From Azohydromonas caseinilytica (GTDB lineage Bacteria; Pseudomonadota; Gammaproteobacteria; Burkholderiales; Burkholderiaceae_C), in NCBI RefSeq assembly GCF_012927045.1, contig NZ_JABBFW010000001.1:558001-622000 (forward strand): a DNA stretch of 64,000 bases, read 5' to 3'. Each line of letters opens with the position of its first letter. Position 1 is the stretch's first letter. The notes below the pieces were generated by a model. That model did not search any database. It had not been told where the DNA came from and saw only the letters and a list, made by a program, of their open reading frames with translations. The position numbers and the translations under genes were made by a program. Below, piece by piece: positions 23,747-31,416 of the stretch.

Positions 23747-25210
23747 ATGATCTCCCGCGAACCCACCATCGAGCGTCTGGCCCTGGCGCAATCGCTGCTG
23801 CTGGACCCCTACAACCTGAGCGAGGCGACGCTGTCGCAGGCGCTGCGCCTGATCAGCGAGCACCGCATCGACGACGCGGACCTGTACTTCCAGACCACGC
23901 GCCACGAGGGCTGGAGCCTGGAGGAAGGGATCGTCAAGAGCGGCAGCTTCAGCATCGACCAGGGCGTGGGCGTGCGCGCGGTGGCCGGCGAGAAGACGGC
24001 CTTCGCCTACTCCGACGACATCTCCGAGGCCGCGCTGCTGGACGCCGCCCGTACCGTGCGCACCATTGCCGCCAGCGGCCAGAGCCGGCGCGTGAAGGTG
24101 CCCGCCAGCGGCACCGCGGCGGCCAGCCGCGCCCTGTACGCGCCCACCGACCCGATCGGCACGCTCGACAGCGCGCAGAAGGTGGCGCTGCTGGAGAAGG
24201 TGGAGCAGCGCGCCCGCGCGCGCGACCCGCGCATCGTGCAGGTCATGGCCGGCCTGGCGGCCGAGCATGACGTGGTGATGGTGGCGCGCGCCGACGGCAC
24301 CCGCGCCGCGGACGTGCGCCCGCTGGTGCGGCTCAGCGTCACCGTGATCGCCGAGTCCAACGGCCGGCGCGAGGTCGGCACCGGCGGCGGTGGCGGGCGC
24401 TTCGGGCTGGGCTACTTCCAGGACGACGTGATCGACCGCTACGTGGACCAAGCCGTCAATGCCGCGCTCACCAACCTGGAAGCGCGTCCGGCCCCCGCAG
24501 GCGAGATGACCGTGGTGCTGGGCCCTGGCTGGCCCGGCATCCTGCTGCACGAGGCCATCGGCCACGGCCTGGAAGGCGACTTCAACCGCAAGGGCTCCAG
24601 CGCCTTCGCCGGGCGCGTCGGCCAGCGCGTGGCGGCCAAGGGCGTGACGGTGCTCGACGACGGCACGCTGCCCGACCGCCGCGGCTCGCTCAACGTGGAC
24701 GACGAGGGCTGTGCCACGCAGCGCACCGTGCTGATCGAGGACGGCATCCTGCGCGGCTACATCCAGGACGCGCTCAACGCCCGGCTCATGAAGGTCAAGT
24801 CCACGGGCAACGGCCGGCGCGAGAGCTACGCGCACCTGCCCATGCCGCGCATGACCAACACCTACATGCTCGCCGGCGACAAGAGCAGGGACGAGATCGT
24901 CGCCTCCATCAAGAAGGGCCTGTACGCCACGAACTTCGGTGGCGGCCAGGTGGACATCACCAGCGGCAAGTTCGTGTTCTCGGCCAGCGAGGCCTACTGG
25001 GTCGAGAACGGCAAGATCCTCTACCCGGTCAAGGGCGCCACGCTCATCGGCAACGGCCCGGATGCGCTCACGCGCGTGAGCATGATCGGCAACGACCTGC
25101 AGCTCGACAGCGGCGTGGGCACCTGCGGCAAGGAAGGCCAGAGCGTGCCGGTGGGCGTGGGCCAGCCCACGCTGCGCATCGACGGCCTCACGGTCGGCGG
25201 CACCGCCTGA
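23747..25210 (+). CDS. tldD: Metalloprotease TldD
   Basis: Partner of TldE/PmbA in a heterodimeric zinc protease that trims unfolded peptides and matures microcins. At 487 residues it has the normal length. The metal site HEAIGHGLEGD is present with His268, Glu269 and His272, and the family segments GVGVRAVAGEKTAFAYSDD, SYAHLPMPRMTNT and GGGQVDITSGKFVFSASEAY follow. pmbA is not in the window. Confidence 0.97.
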   Translation: MISREPTIERLALAQSLLLDPYNLSEATLSQALRLISEHRIDDADLYFQTTRHEGWSLEEGIVKSGSFSIDQGVGVRAVAGEKTAFAYSDDISEAALLDAARTVRTIAASGQSRRVKVPASGTAAASRALYAPTDPIGTLDSAQKVALLEKVEQRARARDPRIVQVMAGLAAEHDVVMVARADGTRAADVRPLVRLSVTVIAESNGRREVGTGGGGGRFGLGYFQDDVIDRYVDQAVNAALTNLEARPAPAGEMTVVLGPGWPGILLHEAIGHGLEGDFNRKGSSAFAGRVGQRVAAKGVTVLDDGTLPDRRGSLNVDDEGCATQRTVLIEDGILRGYIQDALNARLMKVKSTGNGRRESYAHLPMPRMTNTYMLAGDKSRDEIVASIKKGLYATNFGGGQVDITSGKFVFSASEAYWVENGKILYPVKGATLIGNGPDALTRVSMIGNDLQLDSGVGTCGKEGQSVPVGVGQPTLRIDGLTVGGTA

Positions 25211-25372
25211 CCCGACGCCGGACGTCGGACATCTCTGGGCGGCCCGGCCATGGACGCTGTTCCCGCAGTGTCCGGCCGGGGCGCCAGCCCTGAACCCGGG
25301 CAAATGAACCATCCAGTACGTACCCGAAATGCGTTGACGGATTCAGGGGGTGCCCCCCATGATTTGGGACTT

Positions 25373-25447
25373 ATGCGTACTGCACGATTTTTCTTCGGCT
25401 TTTACTGGTTCTCGCACCGCCCCGGCGGAGGAGAGGCCCGCGCATAA
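25373..25447 (+). CDS. Aromatic leader peptide of the DAHP synthase gene
   Basis: A 24-codon reading frame whose codons 6-13 encode Phe-Phe-Phe-Gly-Phe-Tyr-Trp-Phe, so seven of eight residues are aromatic and all three aromatic amino acids are represented. It ends 27 bp before an intrinsic terminator and 106 bp before the DAHP synthase start. Placement and composition are those of attenuation leader peptides such as pheL and trpL: ribosome stalling when charged aromatic tRNAs are short would relieve termination. The ribosome site is weak (GGGAC). A possible TTGACG -35 at 25334 would place the transcript start almost on the leader ATG, so the true promoter is unresolved. Confidence 0.8.
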   Translation: MRTARFFFGFYWFSHRPGGGEARA

Positions 25448-25505
25448 GCCGACAGCAGCGCAGCAGATCCTCAGAACCGCCGGGAGACCCCCGGCGGTTT
25501 TTTTT
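25421..25505 (+). promoter_or_regulatory. Transcription attenuator upstream of DAHP synthase
   Basis: AACCGCCGGG (25475-25484) and CCCGGCGGTT (25490-25499) form a perfect 10-bp stem with a 5-base loop, followed by eight T (25498-25505): a textbook intrinsic terminator lying before, not after, a gene. The octamer CCCGGCGG of its right arm also occurs inside the leader peptide frame at 25421-25428, where it could pair with the left arm and act as antiterminator. The pieces are seen directly; the switching mechanism is inferred from known amino-acid attenuators. Confidence 0.82.
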
Positions 25506-25553
25506 CGTCCCCTCGTCCTTCCTTCCCACCCGTTTGCCCAGGAGCCCTGTGCC

Positions 25554-26681
25554 ATGACCGATCACCAGAAGTCGCCCCCCGCCGTCGTCGAAGGCTGGCA
25601 GGCCCCGCCGGACCGCACCAGCCAGACCGACGACGCCCGCATTGAGGACATCACGCCCTTGCCTCCGCCCGAACACCTCATCCGCTTCTTCCCGATCCGC
25701 GGTACGCCCGTGGAAGCCCTGGTGACGCAGACGCGTCAGCGCATCATCCGCATCCAGCACGGCCAGGATGACCGGCTGCTGGTGATCATGGGCCCCTGCT
25801 CCATCCACGACCCGCAGGCCGCGCTGGACTACGCGCGCCGCCTGCTGGAGCAGCGCAAGCGCTACGCCGACACGCTGGAAATCGTGATGCGCGTGTACTT
25901 CGAGAAGCCGCGCACCACGGTAGGCTGGAAGGGGCTGATCAACGACCCGTACCTGGACGAGAGCTACCGCATCGACGAGGGCCTGCGCATCGCGCGGCAG
26001 CTGCTGGTGGAGATCAACCGCCTGGGCCTGCCCGCGGCCAGCGAGTTCCTGGACGTGATCTCGCCGCAGTACATCGGCGACCTGATTTCCTGGGGGGCCA
26101 TCGGCGCACGCACCACCGAGAGCCAGGTGCACCGCGAGCTGGCCTCGGGCATCTCGGCACCCATCGGCTTCAAGAACGGTACCGACGGCAACATCAAGAT
26201 CGCCATTGACGCCATCCAGGCCGCCTCGCGCCCGCACCACTTCCTGTCGGTGCACAAGAACGGCCAGGTCGCCACGGTGCAGACCAAGGGCAACCCGGAC
26301 TGCCACGTCATCCTGCGCGGTGGCAAGACGCCCAACTACGACGCCGACCACGTGGCCAAGGCCTGCCAGGAGCTGCAGGCCGCCGGGCTGGACGCCTCGC
26401 TGATGGTGGACTTCAGCCACGCCAACAGCAGCAAGCAGCACCAGCGCCAGGTCGACGTGGCCCGCGACGTGGCCGGGCAGATCCGCAACGGCGGCCGCTC
26501 CATCTTCGGCGTGATGGTGGAAAGCCACCTGCAGCCCGGCGCCCAGAAGTTCACAGCCGGCAAGGACGACCCGAGCCGGCTGGCCTACGGCCAGAGCATC
26601 ACCGACGCCTGCATCGGCTGGGACGACTCGGTGGGCGTGCTGGATGTGCTCAGCGAGGCGGTGAAGGCGCGCCGCGGCTGA
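25554..26681 (+). CDS. aroG: 3-deoxy-7-phosphoheptulonate (DAHP) synthase, class I
   Basis: First enzyme of the shikimate pathway, condensing phosphoenolpyruvate with erythrose-4-phosphate. The 375-residue protein matches AroF/AroG/AroH in length and has LVIMGPCSIHDPQAAL, YFEKPRTTVGWKGLINDP, FLDVISPQYIGDLISWGAIGARTTESQ, GFKNGTDG and VDFSHANSSK. The start MTDHQKS at 25554 follows CCCAGGAGCCC. Feedback specificity (Phe, Tyr or Trp) is not readable; the leader upstream contains all three aromatic residues, Phe being the most frequent. The symbol is by family, not isozyme proof. Confidence 0.95.
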   Translation: MTDHQKSPPAVVEGWQAPPDRTSQTDDARIEDITPLPPPEHLIRFFPIRGTPVEALVTQTRQRIIRIQHGQDDRLLVIMGPCSIHDPQAALDYARRLLEQRKRYADTLEIVMRVYFEKPRTTVGWKGLINDPYLDESYRIDEGLRIARQLLVEINRLGLPAASEFLDVISPQYIGDLISWGAIGARTTESQVHRELASGISAPIGFKNGTDGNIKIAIDAIQAASRPHHFLSVHKNGQVATVQTKGNPDCHVILRGGKTPNYDADHVAKACQELQAAGLDASLMVDFSHANSSKQHQRQVDVARDVAGQIRNGGRSIFGVMVESHLQPGAQKFTAGKDDPSRLAYGQSITDACIGWDDSVGVLDVLSEAVKARRG

Positions 26682-26694
26682 GCGGCGCTTGACT

Positions 26695-26737
26695 CAGGCC
26701 CTTCGGCGCGCTCGGGAGAGCTGGTTCGAAGGGCCTG
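26695..26737. repeat. Inverted repeat, CAGGCCCTTCG family
   Basis: CAGGCCCTTCG (26695-26705) and CGAAGGGCCTG (26727-26737) are perfect 11-bp arms around a 21-base GC-rich loop. The left arm is identical to 16264-16274. It lies in the 81-bp space between the convergent DAHP synthase and adenosyltransferase genes, so it may terminate both transcripts. Confidence 0.65.
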
Positions 26738-26762
26738 CCGGTCCGGGCAGTAAGGCGGCGGC

Positions 26763-27332
26763 TCAGCCGCGCTGCAGCCGCTCGCTGTGCCAGTACACGT
26801 CGTCGCCGCCCAGGCCGTCGAGGTTGGCACGGTTGAGCACGCGCGCCAGCACGAACAGCAGGTCGGACAGCCGGTTGAGGTACTGGCGCGGCTCGGGCCG
26901 CACGGTTTCGTGCGCGCCCAGCGTCACCACCGCGCGCTCGGCGCGGCGCGCCACGGTGCGCGCCACATGCGCCAGCGCCGCGCTGCGGCTGCCGCCGGGC
27001 AGGATGAACTCCTGCAGCCGCGGCAGCCGAGCGTTGTACTCGGCCAGCGCCTCGTCAAGCCTGAGCACGGCGTCGGCCTTGAGCAGCTCGTAGCCGGGAA
27101 TGGAGAGTTCGCCGCCGAGGTTGAAGAGTTCGTGCTGGATTGTCACCAGCAGCTCGCGCACCTCGTCGGGCAGCGGCTCGCACAGCAGCACGCCGAGGTG
27201 TGAGTTGAGCTCGTCCACTTCGCCCATGGCGTGGATGCGCAGATGGTCCTTGGGCACGCGGCTGCCGTCGCCCAGGCCCGTGCTGCCGTCGTCGCCCGTG
27301 CGGGTTGCGATTTGCGTAAGTCGGTTGGCCAT
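26763..27332 (-). CDS. Cob(I)alamin adenosyltransferase, PduO type
   Basis: Transfers adenosyl from ATP to cob(I)alamin, forming coenzyme B12. The 189-residue trimeric-type protein begins with the P-loop-like TRTGDDGSTGLGDGSRVPK and continues with HAMGEVDELNSHLG, FILPGGSRSAALAHVARTVARRAER and YLNRLSDLLFVLARVLN, all diagnostic of the PduO/MMAB family. No B12 synthesis or B12-dependent enzyme genes are next to it. Convergent with the DAHP synthase gene. Confidence 0.95.
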   Translation of the reverse strand: MANRLTQIATRTGDDGSTGLGDGSRVPKDHLRIHAMGEVDELNSHLGVLLCEPLPDEVRELLVTIQHELFNLGGELSIPGYELLKADAVLRLDEALAEYNARLPRLQEFILPGGSRSAALAHVARTVARRAERAVVTLGAHETVRPEPRQYLNRLSDLLFVLARVLNRANLDGLGGDDVYWHSERLQRG

Positions 27333-27445
27333 CGGGAAATGCTAGCAGCCGCCGGCATGCGCCCTGCCCGGCTTACAGTGGCGCGCCGCGGCGGGCGCTG
27401 TCCCGCCGCTCAGTGAGAGAGAACGCAAGACCCGAGGAGGGCCTG

Positions 27446-27841
27446 ATGGCCAAGATCATCCACAGCATGATCCGCGTGCTGGACCTGCAGAAATCGATGG
27501 ACTTCTACGCCGACGTGCTCGGCCTGCGCGAGTCGCACCGGCTCGACTTCCCCGATTTCACGCTGGTGTACCTGCGCAACGACGAGAACGACTTCGAGCT
27601 GGAGCTCACGCTCAACAAGGGGCGCGAGGAGCCCTACACCCATGGCACGGGCTACGGCCACATTGCCGTGGCGGTGGCCGACGTGGCGGCCGAGCATGCG
27701 CGGCTGGTGGCCGCGGGCCGCGAGCCCGCGCCGGTCAAGGAGTTCAAGCGCGGTGACGAGCTGCTGGCGCGCTTCTTCTTCATCCAGGACCCCGACGGCT
27801 ACAAGATCGAGGTGCTGGAGCGCCACGGCCACTACCAGTGA
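27446..27841 (+). CDS. gloA: Lactoylglutathione lyase (glyoxalase I)
   Basis: VOC-fold enzyme that isomerises the hemithioacetal of methylglyoxal and glutathione. The 131-residue protein shows the four metal ligands expected for the Ni-type bacterial enzyme: His6, Glu53 (in FELELT), His72 (YGHIAVAV) and Glu122 (YKIEVLE). The ATG at 27446 sits 5 bases after a GAGGAGG ribosome site. Single gene, divergent from the adenosyltransferase. Confidence 0.95.
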   Translation: MAKIIHSMIRVLDLQKSMDFYADVLGLRESHRLDFPDFTLVYLRNDENDFELELTLNKGREEPYTHGTGYGHIAVAVADVAAEHARLVAAGREPAPVKEFKRGDELLARFFFIQDPDGYKIEVLERHGHYQ

Positions 27842-27882
27842 GCCCGGGCGTGCCGGCGCCGGCCAGCTGAGCCGGCCTCTTT

Positions 27883-27904
27883 CCCGGGGCAGCCTTGCCC
27901 CGGG
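27883..27904. terminator. Hairpin between convergent genes
   Basis: CCCGGGGCA (27883-27891) and TGCCCCGGG (27896-27904) give a perfect 9-bp stem with a 4-base loop, 42 bp after gloA and 15 bp beyond the stop of the convergent membrane-protein gene. There is no T-tract on either strand, so terminator function is uncertain. Confidence 0.45.
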
Positions 27905-27919
27905 TACGCAGCTTGCCCT

Positions 27920-28207
27920 TTAGCCGAAGAGTGTGATGAGCGCCTGGTACACGCCCAGCAGCGCCGCGCCGAAGCCGACGTTGAGCGCCAGGTGCGGCAG
28001 GCCGCGGCCGACGTGGATGCCGAGGCGCACGCACACGCAGCCCCAGAAAATGACCAACAGCGTGGCACCGGCGTTGACGGCATCGAAGACGCCGCCCGAG
28101 GCGTGCAGGGCGGCCACATAGAGCAGCCACAACCCGGAGGCCATGACGGCGGATGCAGTGACTTCGTTGAAGGAAGGTTTGCGGAGTTGAATGCCCAGGA
28201 TTTTCAT
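27920..28207 (-). CDS. Small three-helix membrane protein, unknown
   Basis: A 95-residue protein with three predicted membrane segments (SAVMASGLWLLYVAALHA, AGATLLVIFWGCVCVRLGI, LALNVGFGAALLGVYQALITLF) and a basic N-terminus. I do not recognise the family. The start MKILGIQ at 28207 gives a sensible short cytoplasmic leader; the frame is open further upstream but without membrane-protein character. Convergent with gloA. Confidence 0.6.
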   Translation of the reverse strand: MKILGIQLRKPSFNEVTASAVMASGLWLLYVAALHASGGVFDAVNAGATLLVIFWGCVCVRLGIHVGRGLPHLALNVGFGAALLGVYQALITLFG

Positions 28208-28527
28208 GCGGGTACAGCGACGGATGGTCCCGCCACGAACCGGCGGGAAGATGCAGCAGGCAATGGCACAGCCGCAACGCGCCGCGCCTGCAGGCATGGC
28301 GACATCGCGTATGTAAGGAATTGACGCAATTCCCGAGAACCGGGCTGCGACGGCTCCACCAACCACCATTGTTCGGGCTAACCCACGCCAAGTGAAGCGC
28401 GGGGGCTTTAACTTGCCCGCTTCTGCCGTGAATTTCCGTGCATCGGCACGGTTTACCGTGCGATCCGAAGCGCTGTACCGGCCGGGGTCGGGGCTGCGAG
28501 CCCAGGCCGCCCCCGGCGATCAAGACT
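28208..28527. other. 320-bp intergenic segment with one hairpin
   Basis: No convincing gene is seen. GCACGG (28446-28451) and CCGTGC (28456-28461) form a short stem about 65 bp downstream of the spoVR stop. The segment probably holds the promoter of the leftward membrane-protein gene, but I cannot place it. Confidence 0.4.
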
Positions 28528-30096
28528 TCAGCGGGCTTCGGGCGGCGCCGGCACGGACCAGCGCTTGCGCACCTCGCCGCGGCCATCGACGCTTTCCAGG
28601 TGCACGCCGAAGCCCCACAGGCGCGCCACGTGCCTGAGCACCTCCTGGGCCGAGTCGGCCAACGGGCGGTCCTGGTGCTGGACGTGGCGCAGCGTCAGTG
28701 AACGGTCACCGCGCAGGTTGACGTTCCAGACCTGGATGTTGGGCTCGCGCGTGCCCAGGTCGTACTGGCGCGACAGTGCCTCGCGCACCCGGCGGTAGCC
28801 CTGCTCGTCGTGGATGGCACTGACCTCGATCTCGCTGTCCTTCTCGTCATCGACGATGGCAAAGAGCCGGAAATCGCGCATGAGCTTGGGCGAGAGGTAC
28901 TGGCCGATGAAGCTCTCGTCCTTGAAGTTGCGCATCGCCTCGTCCAGCGTGGGCAGCCAGGGCGCGCCGGCGATCTCGGGGAACCATTGACGGTCCTCGG
29001 GCGTGGGGGCCTCGCAGATGCGCTTGAGGTCGGTGTACATCGCGAAGCCCAGCGCGTACGGGTTGAGCCCGCTGTAGGCCTTGTGCCCCACGGGCGGCTG
29101 GTAGATGACGTTGGTGTGCGACTTGAGCCACTCCATCATCACGCCGTCGGTGAGGTAGCCATCGTCGTACATCTGGTTGAGCAGCCGGTGGTGCCAGAAG
29201 GTAGCCCAGCCCTCGTTCATCACTTGCGTCTGGCGCTGCGGATAGAAGTACTGCGCGACCTTGCGCACGATGCGCACGATCTCGCGCTGCCACGGCTCCA
29301 GCAGCGGCGCATGCTTCTCGACGAAGTACAGCAGGTTCTCCTGGGGCTCCTCGGGGAAGCGGCGCTGCGCCTCGGCCGTGCCCTTGGGATCATCGTGGCG
29401 CCGCGGCAGCGTGCGCCAAAGGTCGTTGACCTGCTGTTGCGCGTAGTTCTCGCGGTCCTTGCGCTCGGCCAGCTCCTGCGCCAGCGTGCGCTTGCTGGGA
29501 CGGCGGTAACGGTCCACGCCATGGTTGGACAGCGCGTGGCAGGAGTCGAGGAACGCCTCCACCGTGTCCAGGCCGTGGCGCTCCTCGCATTCGGCGACGT
29601 AGTTCTTGGCGTAGACCAGGTAGTCGATGATCGACGACGCGTCGGTCCACATCCGGAACAGGTAGTTGCCCTTGAAGAAGCTGTTGTGGCCGTAGGCGGC
29701 ATGCGCGATCACCAGCGCCTGCATCGCCATCGTGTTCTCCTCCATCAGGTAGCTGATGCAGGGGTTGGAGTTGATGACGATCTCGTAGGCCAGGCCCATG
29801 AAGCCGCGGCGGTAGTTCTTCTCGGTGGCGATGAACTCCTTGCCGTAGCTCCAGTGCCGGTAGTTCACCGGCATGCCCACGGAGGCGTAGGCGTCCATCA
29901 TCTGCTCGGCAGTGATGATCTCGAGCTGGTTGGGATAGGTGTCGAGCCCGAAGCGCTCCGCCGTGGCGCGGATCACGTCGTGGTACTGCTGGATGAGCTC
30001 GAAGGTCCAGTCGCTGGGGCCGGGCAGCGGTTCGCGCGGACGCTGGGCCAGCGTCTTGGGCTCGCGCAGCGGATTCTTGATGACGACGGCATTCAT
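28528..30096 (-). CDS. spoVR: SpoVR/YcgB family protein
   Basis: A 522-residue soluble protein of the SpoVR family, named for a Bacillus sporulation cortex gene but widespread in non-sporulating proteobacteria as YcgB. Its biochemical role is not known. Conserved family segments seen include DWTFELIQQYHDVIR, MPVNYRHWSYGKEF, LAYEIVINSNPCISYLMEEN, HAAYGHNSFFKGNYLF and QVMNEGWATFWH. Its start overlaps the yeaH stop by 4 bp (ATGA), so it is the third gene of prkA-yeaH-spoVR. In enterobacteria the homologues are induced in stationary phase and by stress. Confidence 0.95.
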   Translation of the reverse strand: MNAVVIKNPLREPKTLAQRPREPLPGPSDWTFELIQQYHDVIRATAERFGLDTYPNQLEIITAEQMMDAYASVGMPVNYRHWSYGKEFIATEKNYRRGFMGLAYEIVINSNPCISYLMEENTMAMQALVIAHAAYGHNSFFKGNYLFRMWTDASSIIDYLVYAKNYVAECEERHGLDTVEAFLDSCHALSNHGVDRYRRPSKRTLAQELAERKDRENYAQQQVNDLWRTLPRRHDDPKGTAEAQRRFPEEPQENLLYFVEKHAPLLEPWQREIVRIVRKVAQYFYPQRQTQVMNEGWATFWHHRLLNQMYDDGYLTDGVMMEWLKSHTNVIYQPPVGHKAYSGLNPYALGFAMYTDLKRICEAPTPEDRQWFPEIAGAPWLPTLDEAMRNFKDESFIGQYLSPKLMRDFRLFAIVDDEKDSEIEVSAIHDEQGYRRVREALSRQYDLGTREPNIQVWNVNLRGDRSLTLRHVQHQDRPLADSAQEVLRHVARLWGFGVHLESVDGRGEVRKRWSVPAPPEAR

Positions 30097-31382
30097 GCGG
30101 CCACCGCTCCTTCCTTCTTGAAGAGGTCGCGGAACACGGGATAGATCTGCGAGGCCTCGGTGGCCTTGCGCATGGCGAAGTGGCGGTGCGCGGCCAGCAG
30201 CTGGGTGTACTCCTCCCACAGGTTCTGTTCTTCCTCGGCCACCTGCACGTAGGCGTAGTAGCGGCACATGGGCAGGATCTTGTCGGCCAGCAGCTCGCGG
30301 CAGCGGCCGCTGTCGTGGTGCCAGTTGTCGCCGTCGCTGGCCTGCGCGCCGTAGATGTTCCAGTCGCCGCCGGCATAGCGCTGGCGCACGATCTCCTCCA
30401 TCAGCACCAGCGCGCTGGAGACCACCGTGCCGCCGGTCTCGGTGGCGTGGAAGAAGTTCTGCTCATCCACCTCCTGCGCCTGCGTGTGGTGGCGGATGAA
30501 GACCAGCTCGATCTTCTCGTAGTGCTTGGTCAGGAACAGGTAGAGCAGGATGAAGAAGCGCTTGGCCAGGTCCTTGCGCGCCTCGTCCATCGAACCCGAG
30601 ACGTCCATCAGGCAGAACATCACCGCCTTCGAGGACGGGACCGGCACGCGCACCCGGTTGCGGAAGCGCAGGTCGATCGGGTCGAGATAGGGAATGCGCG
30701 CCAGCCGCGAGCGCAGCGCCTGGATCTGCTCCTCCAGTTCCGCCATCTCGCGCTCGGCCAGCGCCGGCGTGGGATGTGGATGCTCCTGCAACTTCTGCAG
30801 CCGCTCCTCCAGCTCGCGCAGCTCGCGCCGCGAGTCCGCGCCCAGCGCGATGCGCCGCCCCAGCGCGCCGCGCATGGAGCGCAGCACGTGCAGGTTGTTG
30901 GGCGTGCCGTCGGCGGTGAAGCCCGCGCGCTGGCTCTTCCATTCCGGCACCTCGGCGATCTGGGTGCGTATCAGGTGCGGCAGCGCCAGGTCCTCGAAGA
31001 AGACCTGCATGAACTCCTCCTTGGAGAGGGTGAAGACGAAATCGTCCTCGCCCTCGCCGGAGTCGCTGGCCTGGCCGCTGCCGCTGCCGCCCGCACCACC
31101 GCCCTTGGGGCGTTGGATGCGGTCGCCGCGCACGTATTCCTGGTTGCCCGGGTGCACGATCTCGCGCACCCCGCCCTGGCCGTGGTGGAACACCGGCTCG
31201 GAGATGTCCTTCTTCGGGATCGAGATCTCCTCGCCGCGCTCGATGTCGCGGATGCCGCGGCCGTCCACCGCGCGCTTGACCGCTTCGCGGATCTGCTCGC
31301 GGTAACGGCGCAGGAAACGCTCGCGGTTGCCGATGGACTTGTTCTTGCCCGCGAGCCTGCGATCGATGATCTGTTGAAGCAT
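30093..31382 (-). CDS. yeaH: YeaH/YhbH family, von Willebrand-like domain
   Basis: A 429-residue protein of the UPF0229 family. The N-terminus IDRRLAGKNKSIGNRERFLRR is the family hallmark, followed by ISIPKKDISEPVFHHG and a glycine-rich linker. A C-terminal VWA-like domain has the metal-site motif MDVSGSMDE at 259-267 and ETGGTVVSSAL. The ATG at 31382 has a GGAG site 6 bases upstream. Always found with PrkA, and presumably acts with that kinase. Downstream of prkA by 34 bp, overlapping spoVR. Confidence 0.94.
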   Translation of the reverse strand: MLQQIIDRRLAGKNKSIGNRERFLRRYREQIREAVKRAVDGRGIRDIERGEEISIPKKDISEPVFHHGQGGVREIVHPGNQEYVRGDRIQRPKGGGAGGSGSGQASDSGEGEDDFVFTLSKEEFMQVFFEDLALPHLIRTQIAEVPEWKSQRAGFTADGTPNNLHVLRSMRGALGRRIALGADSRRELRELEERLQKLQEHPHPTPALAEREMAELEEQIQALRSRLARIPYLDPIDLRFRNRVRVPVPSSKAVMFCLMDVSGSMDEARKDLAKRFFILLYLFLTKHYEKIELVFIRHHTQAQEVDEQNFFHATETGGTVVSSALVLMEEIVRQRYAGGDWNIYGAQASDGDNWHHDSGRCRELLADKILPMCRYYAYVQVAEEEQNLWEEYTQLLAAHRHFAMRKATEASQIYPVFRDLFKKEGAVAA

Positions 31383-31416
31383 GGCGTCTCCGGTCGGTGC
31401 GTGATGGCTCACGGGC

